Part shown: positions 44,586 through 54,056 of the stretch, in pieces
Numbering within the stretch: the stretch's first letter is position 1
Layout of the letters: each line of letters begins with the position of its first letter
NCBI RefSeq assembly: GCF_900206265.1
Contig: NZ_LT907782.1
Coordinates: 744,001 to 808,000 of the forward strand
Direction of reading: 5' to 3'
Length of the DNA: 64,000 nucleotides
From: Nitrosomonas ureae
Lineage (GTDB): Bacteria > Pseudomonadota > Gammaproteobacteria > Burkholderiales > Nitrosomonadaceae
Translations under genes and position numbers: made by a program
Notes under the pieces: model-generated
What the model was told of the DNA's origin: nothing
Database searches by the model: none
The model's input: the letters and a program-made list of their open reading frames with translations, nothing else

Positions 44586-45131
44586 ATGACTTTACATCAA
44601 TTGGATAAGCTATCGAGTATAGCTTTATCAGTTATTTCTACATTCGCGATCATCACTGGAGGAATTTTTGGGTTGGTTGAATATATGGGACATAAAGAGG
44701 ACTTGAGAAAAAGTGCGAGCCTAAATCTAGTGACTAACTATCATTCTGATGTGTACTTAAAAAATACCGAAAAATTACAAAATATTTGGAGTAATCATTA
44801 TCCAAATTTAATCATTTTGTCTAATGACAATATCCTTCATAATAAAGAAAAAATAATTGCATATAATAAATTTGTTATCGAAATGGTTAGTAAGGAAAGT
44901 ATTTCTCAGGAAATAATTAACATTTTAAATTTTTATGAAAGAGTTGCTATTTGTGTAGAAGCGCAGCTTTGTGATAAAGAAGTTATTGATAACTTTTTCT
45001 TAAATGACGGTCGTACTTTTTTTAATAAATTTTACCCTTATATCTGCGCCTTAAGAAATCAATGGCAAGATAATAAACTTTGGTTTAAACCTGAAACTTA
45101 TTTTAAACCGGGGATAACATTGTGTAATTAA
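44586..45131 (+). CDS. Hypothetical one-span membrane protein, DUF4760-like (181 aa)
   Basis: A 181-residue protein with one N-terminal membrane span (SIALSVISTFAIITGGIFGLVEY), then a helical cytoplasmic part with 'VTNYHSDVYLKN' and a conserved-looking 'IINILNFYERVAICVEAQLCD' and 'FFNKFYP'. The pattern (span, then 'xLxxFYExxxxxxxxxxxD') recalls DUF4760-type proteins, found in mobile and defence islands, but the match is my impression. Very AT-rich, unlike both neighbours, which suggests transfer. It forms a pair with the gene 7 bases upstream. Confidence 0.6.
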   Translation: MTLHQLDKLSSIALSVISTFAIITGGIFGLVEYMGHKEDLRKSASLNLVTNYHSDVYLKNTEKLQNIWSNHYPNLIILSNDNILHNKEKIIAYNKFVIEMVSKESISQEIINILNFYERVAICVEAQLCDKEVIDNFFLNDGRTFFNKFYPYICALRNQWQDNKLWFKPETYFKPGITLCN

Positions 45132-45325
45132 TGATTATGCTATTTAGAATAGAATTAATGTTTTTAGCATTCACACACTTGTGCTTCTCTCTTTTGGCAT
45201 TTAATAATGCTCTTAAACATAGAGTGGAGTCGAGAGTCTTGACATAAATAAAATTGCCACGCAAATTTTCTGCTATATCTTCCGTCATAAATCGGGACTG
45301 TATATGAACAGCTCGCACTTATTGA

Positions 45326-46012
45326 TTAACCGAAATCACCGTATCGAGAGCGTTTTTTTCTGCTGAACATCGGAAGAACCAGGCCCAGAAATATCCCACC
45401 GCATAATACTAAAGCCCCGGCAATAAACCAATCCTTCTGGTTGTGGTTTTCCAGTTCACGGTTTTCCAGTTGCAACGCAATGAGGCGCTCTTCAACTGTA
45501 ATCAGTTTTTCATGCAATTCCTTGTTTTCTTCGTCAATGAGCAGCACATTGGCGGAAGTTTTTTTAATGGATTCCATTTGCTCCACTAATCGCTTGTTAT
45601 CGCTCTCGAGTGTTTTCAGGCGCTTTTGCGAGCTTTCATATTCATCCTTGACGGCTTTTAGCTGGGTGCGTATAGAGCCTTCGTCCACGTTTGTAAGGTC
45701 GATCTGCTTCACCATTTTTTCCAGTTGCGATCGGGCGTCAGGTTCGGCGCTCAAATAACGGCTCAGTATCCAGCCTTCCATGCCATTGGCAATTTTGACG
45801 CGCGTATGCCCGGTTTCTGCATCATTTTCCAGCACTTCCACGGGGGTGCCACTCTTCAACATTCTGAGAATCGCATGACTCAAGGTCGGGCCTCTGCGGA
45901 AGGTGACCTCCAATTGATCCGATACGTATCGGGTTTCAGCGGAAATTGAGACAGAATAGGGAAAGCAGACAATAAAACAAATCAGCAAAACGACATATTT
46001 ATTTTTATTCAT
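45326..46012 (-). CDS. TIGR04211-type SH3 / coiled-coil membrane protein
   Basis: A 228-residue protein. Signal peptide (VVLLICFIVCFPYSVSISA) is followed by a bacterial SH3 domain at about residues 28-92 (RYVSDQLEVTFRRGPTLSH, ending GWILSRYLS). Next come a coiled coil of about 90 residues and one C-terminal span (WFIAGALVLCGGIFLGLVLP) with a basic tail. This is the TIGR04211/YgiM-type plan. The SH3 faces the periplasm and may bind cell wall. It lies 70 bases after sdhA on the same strand, where sdhB would be expected. Confidence 0.88.
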   Translation of the reverse strand: MNKNKYVVLLICFIVCFPYSVSISAETRYVSDQLEVTFRRGPTLSHAILRMLKSGTPVEVLENDAETGHTRVKIANGMEGWILSRYLSAEPDARSQLEKMVKQIDLTNVDEGSIRTQLKAVKDEYESSQKRLKTLESDNKRLVEQMESIKKTSANVLLIDEENKELHEKLITVEERLIALQLENRELENHNQKDWFIAGALVLCGGIFLGLVLPMFSRKKRSRYGDFG

Positions 46013-46082
46013 AAAATTTATCGGATGGGTTCAAGAATTATGCAAATCCTGATTAGAGAAGATGTAAACCAGGCAATGGATC

Positions 46083-47846
46083 CTAATAGGTTCTGGCTTT
46101 GGGTGGAAACGATTCGACTGTGAGCGGCTTCAGGCGGACAGGTTTGTAATCCAGCCGATGATCTTCACTGAAAAATAGCGTATGTTTCAACCATTTGACA
46201 TCGTCCCGCTGCGGATAATCATCCCGCGCGTGGGCACCCCGGCTTTCACGCCGGGCTTCCGCCGAAATCATCGTGGCAATGGCCACTTCTTTCAAATTAT
46301 CCAGTTCAAGCGCTTCAATCCGTGCGGTATTGAATATCTTGCTTTTATCCTTGATCTCCGTGCGCCCCACTTGCTCACCGACCTGGAGAATTTTCTCCAC
46401 GCCTTTCTGCAGCATGTCTTCAAAGCGAAACACACCGCAATAGGTTTGCATGGTCTTGGCCAAGGCGGCATGAACCTGCGCGACACTCTCGCCATTTTGC
46501 TGGTTTTCCAATCGTGCCAGACGGTTCAGTGTTTTGTCCGCTGCATCCTCCGGCAGTGGTTTATGATGCGGGTGCGTTTTCAAGTCTTCAATGATCTGAT
46601 TGGCAGCAGCACGGCCAAAGACGACCAGATCGAGCAATGAATTTGTGCCCAGGCGATTGGCGCCGTGCACCGAAACGCAGGCGCATTCGCCTACCGCGTA
46701 AAATCCGGAAACGACTTCTTCCGGGCCGGTTTTATACGGCGCAACGACCTGCCCCAAATAATTGGTAGGAATGCCACCCATCATGTAATGCGCGGTGGGT
46801 ACGACCGGGATCGGCTCATTAATAGGGTCGACATGAGCAAATTTAATCGCCAGTTCACGGATGCCCGGCAACCGGGTTTTAATAATTTCACTACCCAGAT
46901 GATCAAGCTTTAACAATAAGTGATCACTTTCCTCGCCACAACCACGCCCATCCTTCATTTCCGTAGTCATGGCGCGTGAAACTACGTCACGGCTGGCTAG
47001 ATCCTTGGCATTGGGTGCGTAGCGCTCCATGAAACGCTCGCCTTCCCTGTTCAGCAAATAACCGCCCTCACCTCGCACCGCTTCGCTGATCAAAACGCCC
47101 ACACCGTACACGCCCGTGGGGTGAAATTGCCAGAACTCCATATCTTCCAGCGGAATCCCTGCGCGTGCGGCCATGCCCAGGCCATCGCCGGTATTAATCA
47201 ATGCATTGGTACTGGCTTGAAAAATCCGTCCGCCACCACCTGTGGCGAATAAAGTCGCCCGCGCCTGCAACACCAGGATTTCCCCGGTTTCCATTTCCAG
47301 CGCAGTGACGCCCAACACATCGCCCTGTTCGTCGCGAATCAGATCCAGCGCCATCCATTCGATAAAAAATTGCGTGTTGGCGCTGACATTTCGTTGATAC
47401 AGGGTGTGCAACAATGCGTGACCGGTACGATCAGCCGCAGCACATGAACGCGTGGCTTGCGCACCGCCAAAGTTCTGTGACTGACCGCCGAACGGGCGTT
47501 GATAGATTTTTCCGTTTTCCAGGCGATCGAACGGCATGCCAAAATGCTCCAGTTCGTATACCACTTCGTTGGCATGACGGCACATGAATTCAATGGCGTC
47601 CTGATCGCCCAGGTAATCGGAGCCCTTCACGGTATCGTACATATGCCAATGCCAATTGTCTTCGGTCACATTCCCTAGCGCAGCGGCAATTCCCCCTTGT
47701 GCTGAAACGGTGTGGGAACGCGTGGGAAATACTTTGGATAGCACCGCCACTTTCAATCCTGCTTCGGACAACTGCAGCGCCGCCCGCATTCCAGCACCCC
47801 CTGCTCCTACAATGACCACATCAAACTTTCTTTTGATTAATGACAC
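46083..47846 (-). CDS. sdhA: Succinate dehydrogenase flavoprotein subunit
   Basis: A 587-residue FAD subunit. The Rossmann motif [21 protein letters not shown] lies near the N-terminus, the covalent FAD histidine in [16 protein letters not shown], and the substrate site in [35 protein letters not shown] and the C-terminal [17 protein letters not shown] are also clear. The GTG at 47846 (VSLIKRKFD) has GGAG at 5 bases and lies just after the sdhD stop; the longer TTG frame is not needed. It oxidises succinate to fumarate in the TCA cycle and complex II. No sdhB follows. Confidence 0.97.
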   Translation of the reverse strand: MSLIKRKFDVVIVGAGGAGMRAALQLSEAGLKVAVLSKVFPTRSHTVSAQGGIAAALGNVTEDNWHWHMYDTVKGSDYLGDQDAIEFMCRHANEVVYELEHFGMPFDRLENGKIYQRPFGGQSQNFGGAQATRSCAAADRTGHALLHTLYQRNVSANTQFFIEWMALDLIRDEQGDVLGVTALEMETGEILVLQARATLFATGGGGRIFQASTNALINTGDGLGMAARAGIPLEDMEFWQFHPTGVYGVGVLISEAVRGEGGYLLNREGERFMERYAPNAKDLASRDVVSRAMTTEMKDGRGCGEESDHLLLKLDHLGSEIIKTRLPGIRELAIKFAHVDPINEPIPVVPTAHYMMGGIPTNYLGQVVAPYKTGPEEVVSGFYAVGECACVSVHGANRLGTNSLLDLVVFGRAAANQIIEDLKTHPHHKPLPEDAADKTLNRLARLENQQNGESVAQVHAALAKTMQTYCGVFRFEDMLQKGVEKILQVGEQVGRTEIKDKSKIFNTARIEALELDNLKEVAIATMISAEARRESRGAHARDDYPQRDDVKWLKHTLFFSEDHRLDYKPVRLKPLTVESFPPKARTY

Positions 47847-47847
47847 A

Positions 47848-48201
47848 TTAGCTCCACAATATTTCAGCAACCCAAACCAGATAAAACAGCAAAGCAGTCA
47901 CCACCGCGATATGCATCATTAAGCGAATCGGTGTGGAATGAACATAATCCATCAGAACGTTGCGCACACCCACCCATGCATGCCAGAACATACCCATAAA
48001 AAACACAAAAGTTGCGATGCGCAGCCATTGAAGCTGGAATAAGCCTTTCCATTCCGCGTAATTCTGTGGAGCTGCAACACATAACACACCGACCAGAACA
48101 ATAAGATAAATTGTCATCAGAATGGCGGTCACACGCTGGAGCAGCCAATCCCTCGAACCGTAGTGCGCACCCGTGACAGCCAATCTGGATTGCCTCACCA
48201 T
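47848..48201 (-). CDS. sdhD: Succinate dehydrogenase membrane anchor, SdhD
   Basis: A 117-residue protein with three membrane helices ([33 protein letters not shown] and [18 protein letters not shown]). The heme/quinone region [15 protein letters not shown] is intact. Start [20 protein letters not shown] at 48201 overlaps sdhC by 7 bases. The frame extends further upstream but there it only shadows sdhC. Its stop lies 1 base before the sdhA GTG. Confidence 0.92.
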   Translation of the reverse strand: MVRQSRLAVTGAHYGSRDWLLQRVTAILMTIYLIVLVGVLCVAAPQNYAEWKGLFQLQWLRIATFVFFMGMFWHAWVGVRNVLMDYVHSTPIRLMMHIAVVTALLFYLVWVAEILWS

Positions 48202-48584
48202 AGCACCAATCCCGACAATGTAGTGAGTACGAATCCCGCAATCAACACCAGTTTGCTTCCTGTCCGCGCCTGTTCCAGCACGATGCCTACTTGCATATCC
48301 AGTAACAAATGACGGATGCCGGCACATAAATGATGCAAAAAGAACCAGAGCGGTAGCAGCAGAATCAGCTTGATCATTGAATTACTGATATAACCCTGCA
48401 ATATTTCAAAGCCTTGCGGTGATTCCAGCAAGAGCTGCAAACCGCACAACAGCAACGGGATGCCGGGAAAAAAGAGCAATACACCGCTGATACGATGCAG
48501 AATCGAAACCACGGCGGGGATGGGCTGTCTGATCTTGAGCAGATTCAGATATTTGGGGCGTTTATGATGTAATTTTTCTTCCAT
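48195..48584 (-). CDS. sdhC: Succinate dehydrogenase cytochrome b556 subunit
   Basis: A 129-residue protein with three helices. It starts HHKRPKYLNLLKIRQPIPAV, has the family motif SILHRISGVLLFFPGIPLLL and the heme-binding segment FFLHHLCAGIRHLLLD. It anchors SdhA/B to the inner membrane and binds quinone. First gene of the sdhCDA row, divergent from the DUF6279-type gene. Confidence 0.95.
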   Translation of the reverse strand: MEEKLHHKRPKYLNLLKIRQPIPAVVSILHRISGVLLFFPGIPLLLCGLQLLLESPQGFEILQGYISNSMIKLILLLPLWFFLHHLCAGIRHLLLDMQVGIVLEQARTGSKLVLIAGFVLTTLSGLVLW

Positions 48585-48888
48585 GCGAAAAATTCTAGTG
48601 TAGAAATGTTGTCGCCAGAGTTAAGCTTACACGCTGAAGATTGAAGCCAAGTTTAGTCTGTTATGGTTCCCGATACAAGCCATATCAAGTCATATGACAA
48701 TCTCACTCGTCTGATGAACGCCATTCGATCGAGAATAAATGGAGCAAACGAAGAATTGCAATTCGGCCGATACGATGAATAAAGCAAGTGATAAAACACC
48801 GCTTGGGTATAATAAACCCATAGTTTGGGTCTGTTTTCAACCGCACCGCGGCGCACCCCTTAACACCGTTAAATTGACAAGCACCATC

Positions 48889-49773
48889 ATGCAATCCGTC
48901 GCAAGAACAATAGCACTCGTTACTTTTTTATCGTTACTCAGCGCCTGCAGTATTGTGCGCCTGGGTTATGATCACGGGGCACAACTCACTTGGTGGTGGC
49001 TGGATGGTTACGTCGATTTTAACCGCGAACAGGCACCACACGCCAAGCAAGCGATTCAGCAGTGGTTTAACTGGCATCGTACGGCACAGCTTCCGGAATA
49101 TGTGGATTGGCTGGCCGTAGTACGCGGCCAGATCGACGGCCCGCTGACAGCTACGCAAATCTGTCATTGGTCCGATGAACTGCAAGGTATTCTCGCCCCT
49201 GCCTTTGAACAGGCTGTGCAGCTGAGTACACCGGTGGTATTGCGTTTAGGCGAAGCACAGTGGCGCCATCTCGAGCAACGCTATAACAAAAGCAATGAGG
49301 AGCTACGCCGCGACTATCTGCAACCAGATCTTGGAGAGCGCCGGCAGGCTTCGATCAAACGCACCATCAAACGTATTGAGAACCTATATGGCAGCATTAA
49401 CAAAGCACAACGGCAATTAATCGCAGCCAGCATTGAATCCTCACCTTTCAATCCCGAAATCTGGATGATCGAACGCCAGCGCCGACAACAGGAGACTTTG
49501 AGAATATTGCGTCAGCTCACACCTGAATTCGCCACGCATGAACAGGCCATTACCGCATTACAGACTCTGATCGAACATACGCACCGTTCCAACGATCCAG
49601 ATTACCGCGCTTATCAGTTGAAGCTCTCTGCCCATACCTGCGCTTTCATCGCACATATGCACGACAGCACCACGCCAACTCAGCGCCAGCATGCGCATGA
49701 CAAATTAAAGAAATGGGAAACGGATTTACGCGCGCTGATGATCAAGAATAGTATGCATACTGCTCTGGAATAG
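48889..49773 (+). CDS. DUF6279-type lipoprotein
   Basis: A 294-residue precursor. Signal peptide (TIALVTFLSLL) and lipobox SAC at about Cys18. The mature start IVRLGYDHGAQLTWWWLDGY is the family's hallmark ('Y.....LxxWxxxxYxD'), followed by 'FNREQAPHAKQAIQQWFNWHR' and a long helical rest with many Gln and Arg. It is an outer-membrane or periplasmic lipoprotein of unknown function. The frame opens at 48739, but ATG 48889 gives the signal peptide. A TATAAT at 48808-48813 could be its -10. Confidence 0.85.
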   Translation: MQSVARTIALVTFLSLLSACSIVRLGYDHGAQLTWWWLDGYVDFNREQAPHAKQAIQQWFNWHRTAQLPEYVDWLAVVRGQIDGPLTATQICHWSDELQGILAPAFEQAVQLSTPVVLRLGEAQWRHLEQRYNKSNEELRRDYLQPDLGERRQASIKRTIKRIENLYGSINKAQRQLIAASIESSPFNPEIWMIERQRRQQETLRILRQLTPEFATHEQAITALQTLIEHTHRSNDPDYRAYQLKLSAHTCAFIAHMHDSTTPTQRQHAHDKLKKWETDLRALMIKNSMHTALE

Positions 49774-50007
49774 CGGATTTACGCATCTACTGCGTGATCT
49801 GAAATATAGTCAGATTCATAATCAGAAACGGGAAAATATCCTGCTGCTTCAGCACTCATGACGCCCGTTTACAGTTCGGGAACCCGATTATCACATGCAA
49901 ACCTTATCTCCATCTACATTCCAGGCTGTGTGTCCTTGCATTTGCTCCCGAAAAATTCGACACAATCTTATTGCAATTTGTTTCTCTAAGGAATTTCTTA
50001 ATTTTAG

Positions 50008-50037
50008 TTGGTTATTCACACAGGCACGTTTTATAAT
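50008..50037 (+). promoter_or_regulatory. Promoter of dapC-dapD
   Basis: TTGGTT (50008-50013), 18 bases, TATAAT (50032-50037), about 72 bases before the dapC ATG. The 336 bases between the DUF6279-type gene and dapC hold nothing else I can identify. Confidence 0.55.
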
Positions 50038-50109
50038 CCGCACGCATTAATGACCTAATAACGGAATGATCAGTATAAAATTATTGACTGAGTATTCTTT
50101 CCAAATGAC

Positions 50110-51306
50110 ATGAACCCAAATCTGAATCAGCTGCAACCCTATCCCTTCCAGAAGCTCCGGTTATTACTCGAAGGGGTGGTACGCAATGCGGCATTGAGTC
50201 CGATTGATCTTCAAATTGGCGAACCCAAGCACGCAACACCTGACTTTATCCGCCAAGCCATAGTGGATAATCTGGATGGTCTATCGGCATACCCAACGAC
50301 GCTGGGAATACCAGCGCTACGCAATAATATCGCGGCATGGATAAAACAGCGTTTTAATTTGCCGGAAATCAATCCGGATACTGAAATTATTCCTGTCAAT
50401 GGCAGCCGTGAAGCGTTGTTTTCTTTTGCGCAAGCAACGATAGATCGCAGCGCCGCATCTCCGGTAGTCATATGCCCCAATCCGTTTTATCAAATTTATG
50501 AAGGCGCCGCGTTATTGGCAGGGGCGACACCGCATTTTATCAATACGCTGCCCGAAAATCGTTTTCGATTGGATTTCTCGCAATTGAGTCATGACGTATG
50601 GTCGCGCGCGCAGTTGATTTATGTTTGTTCGCCCAATAATCCGACGGGTGCAGTCATGACACTGGAGGAATGGCGGGAACTGTTTGCACTATCCGATCGT
50701 TATGGTTTTGTAGTCGCTGCGGATGAATGTTATTCGGAAATCTATTGTGATGAAACGAAACCGCCATTGGGCGCGCTGGATGCTGCACATCAATTGGGCC
50801 GCACAGGTTTTCCGCGCTTGGTGGCATTCAACAGCTTATCGAAACGTTCCAATGTACCGGGAATGCGCTCCGGTTTTGTGGCCGGTGATGCGGCAATATT
50901 GCAACAGTTTCTGCTGTATCGGACATATCATGGCTGCGCCATGAATCCTGCAGCTCAGGCTGCCAGCGCAGAGGCCTGGAATGATGAAAAGCATGTGGTG
51001 GAAAATCGCCGGTTGTATGCGCAAAAATTCTCTGAAGCGCTGGCTTTACTGGCGGATGCAATGACCGTGCAAATGCCGGATGCGGGTTTTTATTTGTGGA
51101 TTAAAACACCTATCGGCGATACCGAATTCACCAAACGATTGTATCAAGATTATAATGTGACGGTACTGCCAGGCAGCTATCTGGCGCGTGACGCACAAGG
51201 CAGCAATCCGGGGAAAAATTATATTCGGGTTGCGTTGGTAGCTCCTGCGCAGGAATGTAGCGAAGCGATGCAAAGAATTAAAAGCCTCGTGACTCAATTT
51301 AGTTGA
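50110..51306 (+). CDS. dapC: Succinyldiaminopimelate transaminase
   Basis: A 398-residue class I/II PLP aminotransferase. It begins [21 protein letters not shown], has the '[20 protein letters not shown]' substrate region, '[16 protein letters not shown]', '[15 protein letters not shown]', 'ADECYSEIY' and the PLP-binding Lys in [17 protein letters not shown]. It makes N-succinyl-L,L-diaminopimelate from the keto acid in the lysine/peptidoglycan route. It precedes dapD by 31 bases, the usual beta-proteobacterial pair. Confidence 0.95.
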   Translation: MNPNLNQLQPYPFQKLRLLLEGVVRNAALSPIDLQIGEPKHATPDFIRQAIVDNLDGLSAYPTTLGIPALRNNIAAWIKQRFNLPEINPDTEIIPVNGSREALFSFAQATIDRSAASPVVICPNPFYQIYEGAALLAGATPHFINTLPENRFRLDFSQLSHDVWSRAQLIYVCSPNNPTGAVMTLEEWRELFALSDRYGFVVAADECYSEIYCDETKPPLGALDAAHQLGRTGFPRLVAFNSLSKRSNVPGMRSGFVAGDAAILQQFLLYRTYHGCAMNPAAQAASAEAWNDEKHVVENRRLYAQKFSEALALLADAMTVQMPDAGFYLWIKTPIGDTEFTKRLYQDYNVTVLPGSYLARDAQGSNPGKNYIRVALVAPAQECSEAMQRIKSLVTQFS

Positions 51307-51337
51307 GTCGACTGAATTTAAATTACTAAGGAAAATT

Positions 51338-52159
51338 ATGAGTGAATTAAAAACCATCATTGAAGAAGCTTTTGAACGCCGCGCTGAAATTACACCCCGT
51401 AATGTCGATGCCAGTTTGAAGGAAGCCGTAACACAAGTTCTGGCGATGCTGGATAACGGTAAATTGCGCGTAGCTGAAAAAATCGACGGTGATTGGATTA
51501 CGCACCAATGGATCAAGAAAGCGGTATTACTGTCATTCCGCATCGAAGATAACAATTTTATCAAGGGCGGTTTTTCCAATTATTTTGACAAAGTACCGTC
51601 CAAGTTCGCCGATTACAGTTCCCGAGACTTTCGTGACGGTGGCTTTCGTGTCGTGCCGCCTGCAGCCGTGCGCAAAGGCTCGTTTATCGCCAACAACGTC
51701 GTGCTGATGCCTTCTTACGTCAATATAGGCGCGTATGTGGACGAGGGTACGATGGTTGATACGTGGGCCACCGTTGGCTCATGCGCACAGATTGGCAAGA
51801 ATGTGCATTTATCGGGTGGCGTTGGCATTGGCGGTGTGCTGGAGCCGGTGCAGGCCAATCCGACCATTATCGAAGATAATTGCTTTATTGGAGCGCGCTC
51901 GGAGATTGTGGAAGGCGTGATTGTCGGTGAGAATTCCGTCATATCCATGGGGGTGTATATTGGTCAAAGCACGAAAATCTACAACCGTGAGAGCGGTGAA
52001 GTCAGTTACGGCCGTATTCCGCCCGGATCAGTCGTGGTATCGGGTAATTTGCCGGCAGAAAACGGGAAGTACAGTTTGTACTGTGCCGTGATCGTGAAGC
52101 AAGTAGATGCAAAAACACGTTCCAAAACAGGAATTAATGAATTGTTGCGCGGAATATAA
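51338..52159 (+). CDS. dapD: Tetrahydrodipicolinate N-succinyltransferase
   Basis: A 273-residue left-handed beta-helix acyltransferase. The N-terminus ([17 protein letters not shown]) is a helical domain. The hexapeptide repeat begins near residue 110 ([20 protein letters not shown]), followed by [48 protein letters not shown] and '[18 protein letters not shown]'. It adds succinyl to tetrahydrodipicolinate, the step before DapC. AAGGA lies ahead of the ATG. Confidence 0.97.
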   Translation: MSELKTIIEEAFERRAEITPRNVDASLKEAVTQVLAMLDNGKLRVAEKIDGDWITHQWIKKAVLLSFRIEDNNFIKGGFSNYFDKVPSKFADYSSRDFRDGGFRVVPPAAVRKGSFIANNVVLMPSYVNIGAYVDEGTMVDTWATVGSCAQIGKNVHLSGGVGIGGVLEPVQANPTIIEDNCFIGARSEIVEGVIVGENSVISMGVYIGQSTKIYNRESGEVSYGRIPPGSVVVSGNLPAENGKYSLYCAVIVKQVDAKTRSKTGINELLRGI

Positions 52160-52182
52160 ACGAAATATTCCTAACGTGGATA

Positions 52183-52198
52183 CCCCCTATTACGGGGG
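52183..52198. terminator. Weak hairpin after dapD
   Basis: CCCCC and GGGGG pair around TATTAC between the convergent dapD and BON-domain genes. It has no clear T-run on either side, so rho-independent termination is doubtful. Confidence 0.35.
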
Positions 52199-52209
52199 CT
52201 TATTCTTGA

Positions 52210-52545
52210 TTATTTTATGGTGACCTGGTTGTCGACATTCTTGACCCCATCCACGATCCAGGTATGCATATTAGTGCGGGTAATCTGATCTTCATTACGA
52301 GCGACACCCGTGAGTGTTACATGCCCTTCGTTAACTTTAATTTCAATGCTGGCACCCTGTAATACCGGATCCGATTGAATGGCCTGGGTAACACGAGCAA
52401 AAATGGTTGAATCATCGTAAACAATTCCGGGAGGTGGCGCGACCCAGGACGGATGAGTTCTTTCCGCGTAGTTTTCACACCCTATCAAAAAAAAGATGCT
52501 TATCAGCAATAAAGCTGAAGTCAATAATTTAAAAAAAATCCTCAT
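52210..52545 (-). CDS. BON-domain lipoprotein
   Basis: A 111-residue precursor with signal peptide (LTSALLLISIFFLI) and lipobox IGC at about Cys23. One BON domain covers the rest (DDSTIFARVTQAIQSDPVL, IEIKVNEGHVTLTGVARNED). BON domains bind phospholipid or outer-membrane components, as in OsmY. It lies convergent to dapD. Confidence 0.88.
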   Translation of the reverse strand: MRIFFKLLTSALLLISIFFLIGCENYAERTHPSWVAPPPGIVYDDSTIFARVTQAIQSDPVLQGASIEIKVNEGHVTLTGVARNEDQITRTNMHTWIVDGVKNVDNQVTIK

Positions 52546-52711
52546 GGTTGTTTATCCTATCAATGTTTGCTTTACAGGTATTTCGTAATTCTTCTTATTC
52601 GCTGATGAAAATTGATGTCACTCATTCAGCATGGATGGCATCATAACGCTACCGATAGGAAATAAACAAGCCGGTAAACTCAAAAACATACCCACAATAA
52701 CAATCCAGCAT

Positions 52712-53668
52712 TTAGTCTGCGCGGATCTCAATAGCAGTTCGGATTAAATTATTCACTTGAGCACTCAAATCACTGGACAAGCAGTCAAGCTCATATATTT
52801 TATCGGTGACGCGTATACTGCGCAGCCAGGTAAGCTGTCGTTTGGCCAATTGTCGCGTTGCGGCAATTCCCATGTCATGCAATTCGTCGCTGTCGATTTT
52901 GTTATCCAGGTAAAGACAGGCCTGCCGATAGCCGACACATCGCATGGAGGGTGACTCCACGCCTAATGTCGGAAAATTTTGGCGTATGGATTGCACTTCT
53001 TCGATCAATCCGGCGTTTAACATGCCTCTAAAGCGCTCAGCAATACGTAAATGCAATTGGCTGCGTTCACTGGGTATCAATGCAATACTGATTTTACGAT
53101 AGGGAAAATCAGCGGGTTGAAAGTTTTTCAGAATCTCTGACATCGGCTGTTGCGTCAAATAACACACCTCCAATGCACGCTGGATACGCTGACTATCGGT
53201 AGGTTTGATACGTGCAGCAATGATCGGATCCAATTCTGATAATTTCTGATGCATTGCAGGCCAGCCATGTTTCTCCGCCATATTTTCCAACGTCAAACGC
53301 AGGTCTTGATCAGCCGCAGGCAATGCGGACAGGCCTTGTTGTAAGGCTCGGAAGTAAAGCATCGTACCCCCTACCAGTAGCGGAATTTTGTTACGTGAGG
53401 AGATATCCTGCATGATGCTTAAAGCATCCTGGCGAAATTGTGCTGCTGAATAAGATTGATCGGGATCAATGAGATTAATCAAATGATGTGGGGCATGAGC
53501 CAGGATTTCTTGCCTGGGCTTGGCCGTCCCGATATCCATGTAACGGTATACTTGAGCTGAATCCACGCTGATAATTTCACTCGGAAAATTTCTTGTGATA
53601 TCCAAGGCAATTTGGCTTTTGCCACTGGCTGTGGGGCCCATCAAGAAAATAGCAGTGGGATTTTGCAT
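52712..53668 (-). CDS. miaA: tRNA dimethylallyltransferase
   Basis: A 318-residue enzyme that transfers a dimethylallyl group to A37 of tRNAs reading U-starting codons. Walker A is GPTASGKSQIAL, followed by ISVDSAQVYRYMDIGTAKP, APHHLINLIDPDQSYSAAQF, the LLVGGTMLYFRALQQGL segment and RIQRALEVCYLT. It is complete. No hfq or mutL is adjacent; the right-hand neighbour is the divergent DUF2909 gene. Confidence 0.96.
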   Translation of the reverse strand: MQNPTAIFLMGPTASGKSQIALDITRNFPSEIISVDSAQVYRYMDIGTAKPRQEILAHAPHHLINLIDPDQSYSAAQFRQDALSIMQDISSRNKIPLLVGGTMLYFRALQQGLSALPAADQDLRLTLENMAEKHGWPAMHQKLSELDPIIAARIKPTDSQRIQRALEVCYLTQQPMSEILKNFQPADFPYRKISIALIPSERSQLHLRIAERFRGMLNAGLIEEVQSIRQNFPTLGVESPSMRCVGYRQACLYLDNKIDSDELHDMGIAATRQLAKRQLTWLRSIRVTDKIYELDCLSSDLSAQVNNLIRTAIEIRAD

Positions 53669-53834
53669 TACGCAGGATTAATTGTATGAAAAAGAGCGGG
53701 AATGAAGTGAAATAGAAACAATTGTTTAATTTTAAATAATAAATGTATAAAAGGCTTATCGTTAAATAGTCATTGGATAATCAGAAAAACTCGGCTAAAC
53801 TTTGGCAAATTTAACTTTTGTTAGGATTAAGGCT

Positions 53835-54023
53835 TTGAAAATTTTTGCTGTCGTATTATTTCTCCTCATATTATATAGCCTGGGATCAGCACTGTATTAT
53901 ATGTACAAGGATAAAGGGCATTCAACGCGCATGGTCAGATCCTTGAGCATCCGTATCGGCTTATCTCTTTTCTTATTTATTGTCATGATGATAGCAGCCC
54001 GCTTGGATATGCTGGCTGAATAA
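53835..54023 (+). CDS. DUF2909-type twin-helix membrane protein
   Basis: A 62-residue protein with two membrane helices (IFAVVLFLLILYSLGSALYY and IGLSLFLFIVMMIAARL) and a basic loop (KDKGHSTRMVRSLSIR), as in DUF2909. The frame starts at a TTG at 53802, but TTG 53835 (written Met, LKIFAVVLF) has AAGG and AGGATT a few bases upstream and gives the usual length. Role unknown; family members sit near cytochrome oxidase genes elsewhere. It precedes the flavoprotein gene by 33 bases. Confidence 0.75.
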   Translation: MKIFAVVLFLLILYSLGSALYYMYKDKGHSTRMVRSLSIRIGLSLFLFIVMMIAARLDMLAE

Positions 54024-54056
54024 TTTTTCCGCCCGGAATCGCTTTATTGTGCAACC

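Noticed and set aside
45103-45318. 71-codon reverse ORF
   Set aside because: No ribosome site and no family resemblance; it lies in the AT-rich gap after the DUF4760-like gene.
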